Source of the DNA: Desulfotalea sp.
GTDB lineage: Bacteria > Desulfobacterota > Desulfobulbia > Desulfobulbales > Desulfocapsaceae
Reading direction: 5' to 3'
NCBI GenBank assembly: GCA_002733995.1
Contig: NVXR01000042.1
Coordinates: 1 to 37,627 of the forward strand
DNA: 37,627 nt
Made by a program: the position numbers and the translations under genes. Positions 24,952 to 33,223 of this stretch are shown here, in pieces. A model generated the notes under the pieces. It made no database searches, was not told the DNA's origin, and worked only from the letters and a program-made list of their open reading frames with translations. Every line of letters begins with the position of its first letter. Within the stretch, counting starts at the first letter, position 1.

Positions 24952-26091
24952 ATGAAAACAGAAATCATGAACAATCTGCAACAAATATCAGAGGAAAACC
25001 TTGTAGATATTGAGCAAGCCAAGGAGAGAGGACAGGCAATTGTCGGCTTTTATTGTCTCTATTCACCCACTGAGATTGCTGTTGCCGCAGGTGCAATACC
25101 ACTCCCTCTTTGTGGAACGCGCAACGACCCGATCGCCGCTGCTGAAGAGACCCTTCCACGCAATCTCTGTCCTCTCATAAAAAGCAGCTATGGCTTTGCG
25201 GTGAGCGACACTTGTGCTTTTTTTCGAGCCTCGGATATCATAATCGGCGATACGACATGTGATGGAAAAAAGAAAATGTTCGAATTGCTCTCCAGGCAGA
25301 AAAAAACCCATGTGCTCCAGCTCCCACAGAACCAGAATACTGAAATGTCCATGTCACTTTGGGATAGTGAATTAGAACGTTTCAAGGAAATTATTCAAGA
25401 CACAAGCGGCAATACCGTTGATGAAGCCAGTCTCCGTTCCGCTATTCGCTTAATGAATCGGGAGCGGCAAGCTCGGAAGGCTCTTATGGATGTGAACAAA
25501 AACAAGCCTGCACTTCTGAAAGGTTCGCAGATGTTGGAAATTCTTTTCAAGATCGGCTTTCTTGCAGATAAAGAAAAAGGTATCTCGTTTATGGAGAAGG
25601 TCACAGCAGAGGCCCAAAAAGGAACGTTACTGACGGATCCTCCAAGGTCTGGAGAAGCTAAACGCCTCTTATTAACGGGAGTACCGGTCGGGCTGGGCAG
25701 CGACAAAATCGTTAAAATTGTCGAGCAACTTGGTGCCGACGTTGTGGCCTTTGAAAACTGTTCGGGATATAAGCAAGCATTCACCGTCGATGAAAACAAG
25801 GCCCCCATGGAAGCGCTGGCGGAGCAATATCTTGCTACACCCTGCTCGGTCATGAGCCCAAATGATGGACGATTTGAACTCTTGAAAGAAATGATCCGGG
25901 GCTTTCAGGTTGACGGTGTTATAGATCTCACCTGGCAGGCTTGTCACACCTACAACATTGAGGCATTCCAGGTGGATGAAATAGTGCAGAAAAATTTTGG
26001 TTTTCCCACTCTACATCTTGAAACCGATTACGCAGAAAGTGATACCGAGCAGCTTCGAGTGCGAATCGAGGCCTACCTTGAAATGCTTTAA
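24952..26091 (+). CDS. Double-cubane cluster protein / 2-hydroxyacyl-CoA dehydratase D-subunit family (HgdB, YjiM-like)
   Basis: A 379-residue member of the HgdB/FldB/YjiM family. Eight cysteines stand in conserved-looking places: Cys35 (GFYCLYSP), Cys54 (LPLCGTRN), Cys73 (RNLCPLIKSSYG), Cys88 (SDTCAFF), Cys103 (GDTTCDGKKKMFE), Cys270 (FENCSGYK), Cys298 (TPCSVMS) and Cys331 (WQACHTYN). True dehydratases need an alpha and a beta subunit; here a single subunit gene follows its activator. This matches double-cubane cluster proteins, which reduce small molecules at an [Fe8S9] site (acetylene, azide and hydrazine have been shown for one member). The physiological substrate of such proteins is not known. 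The ATG is preceded by AAGGATCTAAG. Confidence 0.82.
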   Translation: MKTEIMNNLQQISEENLVDIEQAKERGQAIVGFYCLYSPTEIAVAAGAIPLPLCGTRNDPIAAAEETLPRNLCPLIKSSYGFAVSDTCAFFRASDIIIGDTTCDGKKKMFELLSRQKKTHVLQLPQNQNTEMSMSLWDSELERFKEIIQDTSGNTVDEASLRSAIRLMNRERQARKALMDVNKNKPALLKGSQMLEILFKIGFLADKEKGISFMEKVTAEAQKGTLLTDPPRSGEAKRLLLTGVPVGLGSDKIVKIVEQLGADVVAFENCSGYKQAFTVDENKAPMEALAEQYLATPCSVMSPNDGRFELLKEMIRGFQVDGVIDLTWQACHTYNIEAFQVDEIVQKNFGFPTLHLETDYAESDTEQLRVRIEAYLEML

Positions 26092-26328
26092 CCAGCAGTT
26101 CTCAACAAGATGATGCTGATAGCTCATGGACCTCTCACCTCACAAAAAGACATTTTCCTCATAACAGCAGGGATGGCACTGGGTGCGATACGTTCAGAGC
26201 TTTGGCAAAAGGCGTTATCGGGCAGCCTCCCGACATGGACGACACACGTAACATACTGATATTACAAAACGTCGCAAATTTTGTTAACCATAAGACTTTG
26301 TAGCTGACAGACTCTTAAATTCTTACGT

Positions 26329-26532
26329 GTGTCACACGTACAAGCTAGAATATTATGGCCAGTACCTAAATCTGGGGATCGAGACGCTCTTGCCACAAAG
26401 CAACTCAACGATTTTGGTTATAAAAACGCCGTTGCCATAGCTACAGGCATGACTGAATGGGACAAATCAGGGTATCCTGTCCAAACATCTATCACCGATG
26501 AACAAATTATTCTTATACCTGGAGAAGAATAA
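26329..26532 (+). pseudogene. C-terminal remnant of a rhodanese domain without the catalytic Cys
   Basis: The 67-codon frame (GTG start) reads QARILWPVPKSGDRDALAT, then a L-N-D-F-G-Y-K-N-A and G-M-T-E-W-D-K-S-G-Y-P-V pattern. This is the C-terminal half of a rhodanese (sulfurtransferase) domain: strand, active-site loop C-x-S-G-x-R, helix, and the GG(M)xxWxxxGYP end. The loop residue that should be the persulfide Cys is Pro, and the N-terminal half of the domain is absent, so the product cannot be a working sulfurtransferase. A decayed gene is the simplest reading; a non-catalytic rhodanese fold is less likely. A 15-base palindrome ACGTGTG-T-CACACGT (26325-26339) covers the start. Confidence 0.6.
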
Positions 26533-26564
26533 AGAAAGGTAACTTCAATATTTAGTCACAATCG

Positions 26565-26594
26565 CCGCCAGGATCTCTAGGTTCTTCCTTGCGG
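26565..26594. terminator. Hairpin between the convergent rhodanese remnant and rsmE
   Basis: CCGCCAGGA (26565-26573) and TCCTTGCGG (26586-26594) pair at 8 of 9 positions around a 12-base loop. There is no clear T-run on either side, so bidirectional termination is only possible. Confidence 0.35.
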
Positions 26595-26652
26595 ATTTCA
26601 TCAGAGACAAATGTTAATTGGCCCTATCGTTAGTCAAAATCTTGCTTACCGC

Positions 26653-27408
26653 TTACATCTCTATGGGCAGAATATCTCTCAAGGCAGTAATTTGTGAGTG
26701 AAGTGCAATGACCGCGGTATCGACTTTTAAAATCCTGTCACCAATGGTACAGCAGGAAAATTGCTGATCCTGGAACTTTTCTACTTCATAATCAACCCAG
26801 CCACCTTCTGGGCCAATTGCCAGCAACACCCTTCCCTTTTTTGGGGTTATCACCTCGCCGAGTTTCATATCTCCCGTAGGATGGGCACATATGCGGCTTG
26901 CATAATCGCGGATAATCGTAGGCAGAAAATCTTCTATAAAGGGTTTAAACTTTTCATGAATTACAACTCTTGGTACACGACTGTCAACGGCCTGTTCCAG
27001 TCCTTGCAAAAGATGTTTTCTATATTCCATAGGTTCAAGGATTGAAGCGCCCCAAAAGCTTTTCTCCACTCTTTTGGCGTTGACGAGATGAATTGTGCCA
27101 ACCCCAAGTGCCGTAACCTGGCTGAGTATCCTTTTCAACATTATAGGTCTTGGCAAGGCCAAGATCAGATCTAGGTGTGCCTCTGGTCTCTGGTTATCAA
27201 ATAAATCAACTTTTAACTCAACCTGAAACGGGTATTTTTTGTTTATCGAAACGATGTCTCCAGTCCCTAGAGGCCCATCAATACAACCTACTTTTACCCT
27301 CGTACCCACATCCGCCCTTAAAACTTTTACAATATGCTCTGCTCTATGGTCACAAAGGTGAACACAGTTTCCCTGTATTTCTTTAGCCTGTACGAGTATT
27401 ATGTTCAT
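26653..27408 (-). CDS. rsmE: 16S rRNA (uracil-1498-N3)-methyltransferase
   Basis: SPOUT-class methyltransferase that modifies U1498 in the decoding region of 16S rRNA. The 251-residue protein has an N-terminal PUA-like region (HRAEHIVKVLRADVGTRVKVGCIDG) and a C-terminal knotted SAM-binding domain: DLILALPRPIMLKRILSQVTALGV at its start, then LLAIGPEGGWVDYE and GDRILKVDTAVIAL. The last motif is usually LGxRILRTETA; here the Arg-Thr-Glu is Lys-Val-Asp, a noticeable divergence. It is divergently placed from waaA with a gap of 104 bases. Confidence 0.9.
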   Translation of the reverse strand: MNIILVQAKEIQGNCVHLCDHRAEHIVKVLRADVGTRVKVGCIDGPLGTGDIVSINKKYPFQVELKVDLFDNQRPEAHLDLILALPRPIMLKRILSQVTALGVGTIHLVNAKRVEKSFWGASILEPMEYRKHLLQGLEQAVDSRVPRVVIHEKFKPFIEDFLPTIIRDYASRICAHPTGDMKLGEVITPKKGRVLLAIGPEGGWVDYEVEKFQDQQFSCCTIGDRILKVDTAVIALHSQITALRDILPIEM

Positions 27409-27512
27409 TCTGTGCTACAAACCTTTTGCATGGTGTCATGATCCATCCACACCATATCTATATATTATTATTTTCCCTTAGGGAAAAGTACCAGTAATCG
27501 ATCGGACGCTTT

Positions 27513-28793
27513 ATGTTTATTCTCTATAATATGCTGCAGTTTCTCATTCTAGTTGTTTTTTGCCCTGTCATTATCATTTTTGTTCTCTGTAGTCCTAAAT
27601 ATAGAGATAGAATCCCTGCCCGCCTTGGATTTGGCCTAGGAAAAAAACTTTTATCCACGACCATTTCTACAGATGGTTCACCTATTTTCTGGATACACGC
27701 GTTATCTGTAGGAGAAACAACCTCAGCAGAACCGCTTATACGCGGCCTCAGAAAGCAGTTCCCCAAATGTAAAATCGTCTTCTCAGTTACCACCAAGAGT
27801 GGCAAAGCTGTTGCTGACTTACGACTCAGCAAACAGGTTGACCTCGTTCTTGACGGCCCCCTCGACATCCTTCCGGTTGTGCTCTATTTCCAGGCAAAAA
27901 TCCGACCAGATTTTTTCATTCTGGTTGAAACAGATTTCTGGCCCAACAACCTTTTACTTCTGCAGAAGAAAAAGATCCCTACAATTTTGGTTAATGGACG
28001 AGTATCTGAAAAATCTATTAGCAGCTACAGGAGAATGGTCTTCTTTTTTGGTCCCATGTTCCGGAGTTTTTCCGCTCTTTGCATGCAAACCGCCAGCGAC
28101 AAGAAAAAGATTGAATCTCTTAACCTGCCAGCAAGCAAGGTTCTCACCCTCGGAAATTTAAAATTCGACACCCCAAAACTCCATTTCAAGGCGCAAGCAG
28201 CCGACCTAGAACGCTATCTACCAAACAATAGGATCATTTTCATCTGTGGCTCAACCCATCCCGGAGAAGAGGAACTTCTCATATGTAGTTACCTGCGAGT
28301 GCGCAAAGAATTCCCAAATCTTTTCCTTATAATCGCTCCACGAAATATCAAACGGGCCCAGGAGATACAAGATATTGCTGACGCTCATTCCCTGACAGTT
28401 TCCAAAAGAACAGAGATACAACAATCCCCTGCAGATATATTCATCCTCGACACCATAGGTGAGCTGGCAGCCTGCTATAGTCTCGCTCAGATTGCCTTTG
28501 TGGGCGGCAGTCTTGTGCCCAAGGGTGGTCACAATCCAATTGAACCCGCCTCCATGGGGATTCCTATATTTTTTGGTCCCCACATGGAGGATTTTAGTGA
28601 AATAGCCCAATCTCTTATAAAGTGTCACGGCGGCAAAACAATCAAGCATCAGGATGAACTCTACCAATCACTCAAGCAACTGCTACAATCACCTGACATG
28701 TGTAAAAGCAATGGACTGGCCGCTAAACAATTTGTTGAAAACCATCGGGGGGTAATCGATAAGCATATCGATCTCATCCAAACACTACGTTGA
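27513..28793 (+). CDS. waaA: 3-deoxy-D-manno-octulosonic acid transferase (KDO transferase)
   Basis: Adds KDO from CMP-KDO to the lipid A precursor at the cytoplasmic face of the inner membrane. The 426 residues begin with a membrane anchor (about 3-27). The N-terminal GT-B half contains WIHALSVGETTSAEPLI and the FSVTTKSG and RPDFFILVETDFWPNNL segments. The C-terminal half has ICGSTHPGEEE, LIIAPRN and the sugar-nucleotide site FVGGSLVPKGGHNPIEPASMG. Length and motifs match mono- or bifunctional WaaA; which one cannot be told from sequence. Its stop overlaps the comEC start by 4 bases. It shows that the host has a conventional LPS. Confidence 0.94.
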   Translation: MFILYNMLQFLILVVFCPVIIIFVLCSPKYRDRIPARLGFGLGKKLLSTTISTDGSPIFWIHALSVGETTSAEPLIRGLRKQFPKCKIVFSVTTKSGKAVADLRLSKQVDLVLDGPLDILPVVLYFQAKIRPDFFILVETDFWPNNLLLLQKKKIPTILVNGRVSEKSISSYRRMVFFFGPMFRSFSALCMQTASDKKKIESLNLPASKVLTLGNLKFDTPKLHFKAQAADLERYLPNNRIIFICGSTHPGEEELLICSYLRVRKEFPNLFLIIAPRNIKRAQEIQDIADAHSLTVSKRTEIQQSPADIFILDTIGELAACYSLAQIAFVGGSLVPKGGHNPIEPASMGIPIFFGPHMEDFSEIAQSLIKCHGGKTIKHQDELYQSLKQLLQSPDMCKSNGLAAKQFVENHRGVIDKHIDLIQTLR

Positions 28794-31357
28794 AAAATCC
28801 AGCATCATATCTTTCCACCCATCTTCTTACCATTCTGACGATCTGCTTCATAGTGGGTATATGGTGTAGTCCGCACCTCCAGCAACATTTTGATATCGGC
28901 TCACCCGCAACCATTATTTTCCTTTTATTAGTGGTCGTGGCCGGCATCTTTTTTCTACGAGGCCGAGCCTATCAAGCCCAGCTTTTGTTAACCATCTGTA
29001 CTTTACTTGTTGGATATCTGCATGGACTTGCACATTTCCAGACCCCTGATTTTGACCAGCATATTTATAACTTGATCCAAAACAAATCCGAAGTCATACT
29101 CACTGGTCACTTGAAGCAAATGGTCTCCTATAACGGGAAAATGAGCCAAGCAGTCATCGAACTTCGCTCTATTCGGCGACAGGGAACGAAATTCCACCAA
29201 CCTGCCAATGGTTTGGTCCGACTATCTCTTAAGGGCCGGTGGCCCAAAAAGATCACACCGGGGGACCGAATCGTTGTGAGGGCCGAGATTAAACGCCCCC
29301 GTAGCTTCCATACTCCAGGAATTTTTGATTATGCACGTTTTTTAGCACAAAAAGATATCTGGGTAACTGGCTACATCCGTTCCCCTCTTTTCATAAAAGA
29401 GCTGGCCAACGACCCATCTTTTTCAGGTAAATACAAGTATTTACCTGAAAAGCTGCGTACCCACATCGGTAATTACCTCGATCAAAATCTGGCGCCACCG
29501 TTTGCATCTATCTACCGAGCTCTTATCTTAGGAGATCGAAGCAATGTCCCCCCTGCAATTCTTGAACTCTTCAAAGCAACTGGTACCTTTCACATACTAG
29601 CTATTTCCGGCATTCATATGGCCGTCATTGCAACTCTTCTGTATCTTATATTTTACTGGTTATTGAGCCGATCCGAGTACCTGCTCCTACACTTTTCGGT
29701 CAGAAAGATTGTTGCCTGCCTTTCTATCCCCATACTTTCAGGGTACGCCCTTCTTGCCGGGATGAACAGTCCCGTTACCCGGGCAGTTATCATGAGTATT
29801 ATTGTTCTTTTAGCACTGTGTACGGATAGGAAGAAGTCCCCTGCTCCTCTCGTTGCCACTGCAGCATTTATTATACTGGTCTTCGACCCACAACAACTTT
29901 TCAGCGTCTCCTTTCAACTTTCATTTACCGCAGTTTCCGGGATTCTTTTCATCCTGCCGATCCTGCAAAAACATATTTTCAAAGAGCAGGAGCCTGAACA
30001 GAAACAGACCAGTGGTATCGATAAACTGTATAAATATATCCTCTCTGCACTGCTGGTCTCTGTAACAGCGACCCTTGTGACGGCCCCGATTACTCTTTCA
30101 ACATTCAACAGAATTTCGACCATTGGCCCCCTGGCAAATCTTATAATCGAACCCCTCATCTGCCTATGGTGTCTGCCGGCTGGTATTATTGCCCTGCCGC
30201 TACTCTGGCTTTCTCCCGAAACAGCAAACATATTTTTACATTTTGGCAGCTATGGCATTAGTACTGCCTTATATGCTAGCCAATTATTAGCAAAACTTCC
30301 ATTCGCTTCGGTTTACCTCGCAACACCACCATTACACTACGTACTGCTCTATTACTTCACCCTGTTTCTTTGCGTCAGGCACTTCATGCTAAAACCCAAA
30401 AAAACAACAGCCCTATTATTAGCGCCCCTCCTTATTGCCATCGCTCTTTTTGTAAATAATTACAGGACATCGCCAAACAGACAGATCGCAAGGGTAACAT
30501 ACATTGATGTCGGCCAGGGAAGTGCAACACTCCTAGAGTCAGGTGATCACACAATACTCATAGACGGGGGCGGATCCTCCTTTTCAAGCAGAAATGTCGG
30601 CGAGACTGTTATAGCACCATTTTTGTGGAACAAAGGCATTACAACAGTTAAAACAATTATCATCACACATCCCGATGCGGACCACTACAACGGCCTGGAG
30701 TATATTGTAAAACACTTTTCACCTGCTATTGTATGGGTACGCGATCTGCGTGGACACGACAAAAAATATCGAAAGTTTATACGTGACACAAGGGAAAAAG
30801 GCGTAGAGATAAAGATGCCTGGAACTGGGGACATACTTCTTGAAACCGAACTTACGTTACAATGCCTAGCAAACCTCAAAGGTAAGGCCTTTAAAAACAC
30901 ACGCAGCGGCCTCTCCGCCAATACTGGCCTGATAATCAAAGGATGCTTTGGTGAATATTGCTTTCTCTTTCCTGGTGATATCAATATTTCCATGGAGCAA
31001 TTCCTCCTCGCCCAGTACCTTTCTCTTGAGGCGGACACCCTACTCAGTGCACATCACGGTTCTAAAACGTCTAACTCTGAAGAATTTTTAGCTACCGTCT
31101 CCCCCCGGTATACCGTTGTTTCAGCTGGCACCTCAACTAAGGGCTACTTCCCACATCAAAGTTTTTTAGATACATGTAAGGCTCTAAATATAGAGACGTT
31201 TATCACCGCAAAAGATGGCTCAATTGAATTTGAAGTAAACAAAACCAGCACTACAGTGAGAACTACCCATAGATTTCAGCAGAACCCTCTCTACCCCCTT
31301 GTTTTTAGCACACAAGCCCCGGACAGTAAGGTAATAGAACAAGACAGGCCGGAATGA
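28790..31357 (+). CDS. comEC: DNA internalisation-related competence protein ComEC/Rec2, 855 aa
   Basis: Polytopic inner-membrane channel for single-stranded DNA in natural transformation. All three regions are present: an N-terminal pair of helices and soluble OB-like domain (about 1-220, with GDRIVVRAEI), the Competence membrane domain starting at ALILGDRSNVPP and GTFHILAISGIHMAV (about 240-550), and a C-terminal metallo-beta-lactamase domain (about 575-800) with YIDVGQGSATLL and ITHPDADHYNGLEY. The start is a TTG overlapping the waaA TGA, so translation is coupled. The C-terminal stop lies inside a hairpin. With pilT on the opposite strand just downstream, competence or twitching functions share the neighbourhood. 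Confidence 0.93.
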   Translation: MKNPASYLSTHLLTILTICFIVGIWCSPHLQQHFDIGSPATIIFLLLVVVAGIFFLRGRAYQAQLLLTICTLLVGYLHGLAHFQTPDFDQHIYNLIQNKSEVILTGHLKQMVSYNGKMSQAVIELRSIRRQGTKFHQPANGLVRLSLKGRWPKKITPGDRIVVRAEIKRPRSFHTPGIFDYARFLAQKDIWVTGYIRSPLFIKELANDPSFSGKYKYLPEKLRTHIGNYLDQNLAPPFASIYRALILGDRSNVPPAILELFKATGTFHILAISGIHMAVIATLLYLIFYWLLSRSEYLLLHFSVRKIVACLSIPILSGYALLAGMNSPVTRAVIMSIIVLLALCTDRKKSPAPLVATAAFIILVFDPQQLFSVSFQLSFTAVSGILFILPILQKHIFKEQEPEQKQTSGIDKLYKYILSALLVSVTATLVTAPITLSTFNRISTIGPLANLIIEPLICLWCLPAGIIALPLLWLSPETANIFLHFGSYGISTALYASQLLAKLPFASVYLATPPLHYVLLYYFTLFLCVRHFMLKPKKTTALLLAPLLIAIALFVNNYRTSPNRQIARVTYIDVGQGSATLLESGDHTILIDGGGSSFSSRNVGETVIAPFLWNKGITTVKTIIITHPDADHYNGLEYIVKHFSPAIVWVRDLRGHDKKYRKFIRDTREKGVEIKMPGTGDILLETELTLQCLANLKGKAFKNTRSGLSANTGLIIKGCFGEYCFLFPGDINISMEQFLLAQYLSLEADTLLSAHHGSKTSNSEEFLATVSPRYTVVSAGTSTKGYFPHQSFLDTCKALNIETFITAKDGSIEFEVNKTSTTVRTTHRFQQNPLYPLVFSTQAPDSKVIEQDRPE

Positions 31358-31381
31358 AGGTGTTCTTTCATTCCGGCCTGT
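31344..31381. terminator. 15-bp hairpin between convergent comEC and pilT (bidirectional terminator candidate)
   Basis: ACAGGCCGGAATGAA (31344-31358) pairs perfectly with TTCATTCCGGCCTGT (31367-31381) around an 8-base loop. The comEC stop TGA (31355-31357) is part of the stem. The 3' flank lacks a T-run on both strands. Confidence 0.6.
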
Positions 31382-31403
31382 ACAGCGAAAAGCGTTGTAA
31401 CAT

Positions 31404-32486
31404 TTAAACTTCGGTAAAATCGGACGGAGGCTTTTTTAGATATTTAACAAACCGTGCTTTTTCAACACAATTTGAATACGCATCATCTGCGCTAATAATT
31501 TTCTTATCCAGCAGGATTTGAATAGCATCATCAAGGGTCTGCATTCCGTATTTTTTACCGGTCTGCATGGTTGACATGATCTGGAATGTTTTTGCCTCTC
31601 TGATCAGGTTTCGAACCGCCGGGGTCGCGATCAAAATCTCCAGGGCTGCACATCGACCCTTCACATCAGTTCTCTTAAAAAGCGTCTGAGAAACAACGGC
31701 TTTAAGAGCATCAGCGAGTGTTGAGCGCACCTGCCCCTGCTGATTAGCGGGGAAGATCTCGACAATCCGATCAACGGTCTTGATGGCATTAATTGTATGC
31801 AGGGTACCGAAGACGAGATGCCCGGTCATAGCCGCTTCCATAGCGAGGGAGATGGTCTCGAGATCACGCATCTCACCAACCATTATAATATCCGGATCCT
31901 CACGAAGGGCACCACGAAGTGCCGCAGAAAAGCTCTGGGTATGGGTGCCCACCTCGCGGTGGTTAATGATACATTTTTGACTCTTATGAACAAATTCTAT
32001 AGGATCTTCAATGGTCAGAATATGATCCTTACGTGTCTTGTTACACTCATCAATAATGGCAGCAAGAGTCGTCGATTTACCTGAGCCTGTAGGGCCGGTA
32101 ACCAGCACCAGACCTTTAGGAAGATGGGCCAACCGTGAAATAACCGCTGGCAGACCAAGTTGCTCCACCGTCATAATCTCACTGGGAATTTCACGAAAAA
32201 CAGCACCTATGCCATATTTCTGCTGGAAAAAGTTACAACGATACCTCGCGAGGCCGGGGATTTCATAGCCAAAATCAATATCTCCAGACTCTTCAAATAT
32301 CTTAATTTTCTCTTCCGGGCAAATCTCGTAGAGCATGCTCCGTAGCTCGTCATTACCCATTTTTTTAAACTTAACCCTTTCCATATCACCGAGGATACGT
32401 AAGAGAGGTTGCTGTCCTGCAACCATATGTAAATCGGATGCTCCTTCATCATTCATCAGCTTAAAAAAGCCGTCTATTTGAGCCAT
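31404..32486 (-). CDS. pilT: Type IV pilus retraction ATPase PilT
   Basis: Hexameric secretion-type ATPase that depolymerises type IV pili for twitching and DNA uptake. The 360 residues show the N-terminal PAS-like domain (GASDLHMVAG), the Walker A GPTGSGKST (about 131), Asp box ILTIEDPIEFVH, the conserved AALRGALREDPDIIMVGEMRD with Walker B, and the His box TGHLVFGTLHT. It ends with the C-terminal AIRNLIREA-like segment (here AVRNLIREAKTFQIMSTMQ) typical of PilT and not of PilB. It lies 35 bases after the LOG-family gene and is the last gene of the selA cluster. Pilin and assembly genes are not in the window. Confidence 0.94.
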   Translation of the reverse strand: MAQIDGFFKLMNDEGASDLHMVAGQQPLLRILGDMERVKFKKMGNDELRSMLYEICPEEKIKIFEESGDIDFGYEIPGLARYRCNFFQQKYGIGAVFREIPSEIMTVEQLGLPAVISRLAHLPKGLVLVTGPTGSGKSTTLAAIIDECNKTRKDHILTIEDPIEFVHKSQKCIINHREVGTHTQSFSAALRGALREDPDIIMVGEMRDLETISLAMEAAMTGHLVFGTLHTINAIKTVDRIVEIFPANQQGQVRSTLADALKAVVSQTLFKRTDVKGRCAALEILIATPAVRNLIREAKTFQIMSTMQTGKKYGMQTLDDAIQILLDKKIISADDAYSNCVEKARFVKYLKKPPSDFTEV

Positions 32487-32521
32487 ATCTTACCCTAGTA
32501 TCGTTTAAAAATCGTCCCGCC

Positions 32522-33214
32522 TCAACGGAAGTTCTGCGGATCGCAATTTTTCTTTAAATATGCGACAACTTCATTAGGATCATCAAGTACTTTAAATAAT
32601 GAGATGTCGTCAGGACTGATCGTACCATTTCCTACCATTTTATCTTCAATCCACTCTACAAGTCCACCCCAAAATTTACTTCCAACAAGAACTATAGGAA
32701 AAGGTTTGATTCTCTCGGTCTGAATTAAGGTAAGGGATTCAAAAAGTTCATCCATCGAACCAAAGCCACCAGGCATACAGACAAAGCCAGATGAATATTT
32801 CATAAGCATAACTTTTCGAACAAAGAAATATTTAAAGTCCAAAGAGAAGTTTGCATATGGATTCAGATTCTGTTCGTGGGGTAAATTAATATTAAGCCCG
32901 ACAGAAATCCCGCCCGCATTGAAGGCGCCTTTATTGGCCGCTTCCATTATACCTGGGCCCCCACCGGTAATAACACCAAAACCTTCCCCAACAAGACCTG
33001 CTGCTATTTTTTCTGCCAGAAGATAATACTCACTATCCTGCGCTGTTCTAGCTGAGCCGTAGATAGTCACGGCAGGAACGTCTAAGGCTGACATCCCATC
33101 AAAGCCTTCGACAAACTCAGACATTATTCGAAACATTCTCCATGAATCACCAATGACTGAGTTATCAAGACAATATTTAGGTTCTTTGAGTTTCCGACCG
33201 TTATCGTTTTTCAT
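32522..33214 (-). CDS. LOG-family (TIGR00730-type) protein, nucleoside 5'-monophosphate phosphoribohydrolase-like
   Basis: The 230-residue Rossmann-fold protein carries both family marks: GGGPGIMEAANKGA (about 82-95) and PGGFGSMDELFESL, where the usual PGGxGTxxE has Ser for Thr. Bacterial relatives are often misnamed lysine decarboxylases; several hydrolyse AMP or cytokinin nucleotides to base and ribose 5-phosphate. Because a lysine degradation operon is present elsewhere in this window, note that this gene has no link to lysine. It follows the GGDEF/TPR gene by 9 bases and precedes pilT by 35 bases. The exact substrate is unknown. Confidence 0.85.
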   Translation of the reverse strand: MKNDNGRKLKEPKYCLDNSVIGDSWRMFRIMSEFVEGFDGMSALDVPAVTIYGSARTAQDSEYYLLAEKIAAGLVGEGFGVITGGGPGIMEAANKGAFNAGGISVGLNINLPHEQNLNPYANFSLDFKYFFVRKVMLMKYSSGFVCMPGGFGSMDELFESLTLIQTERIKPFPIVLVGSKFWGGLVEWIEDKMVGNGTISPDDISLFKVLDDPNEVVAYLKKNCDPQNFR

Positions 33215-33223
33215 CCTTTCCTC

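Noticed and set aside
32522..33214. Lysine decarboxylase linked to the lysine-degradation operon
   Set aside because: The GGGPGIMEAANKGA and PGGFGSMDE motifs identify a LOG-family phosphoribohydrolase-like protein; the old lysine decarboxylase name is an error in many databases.
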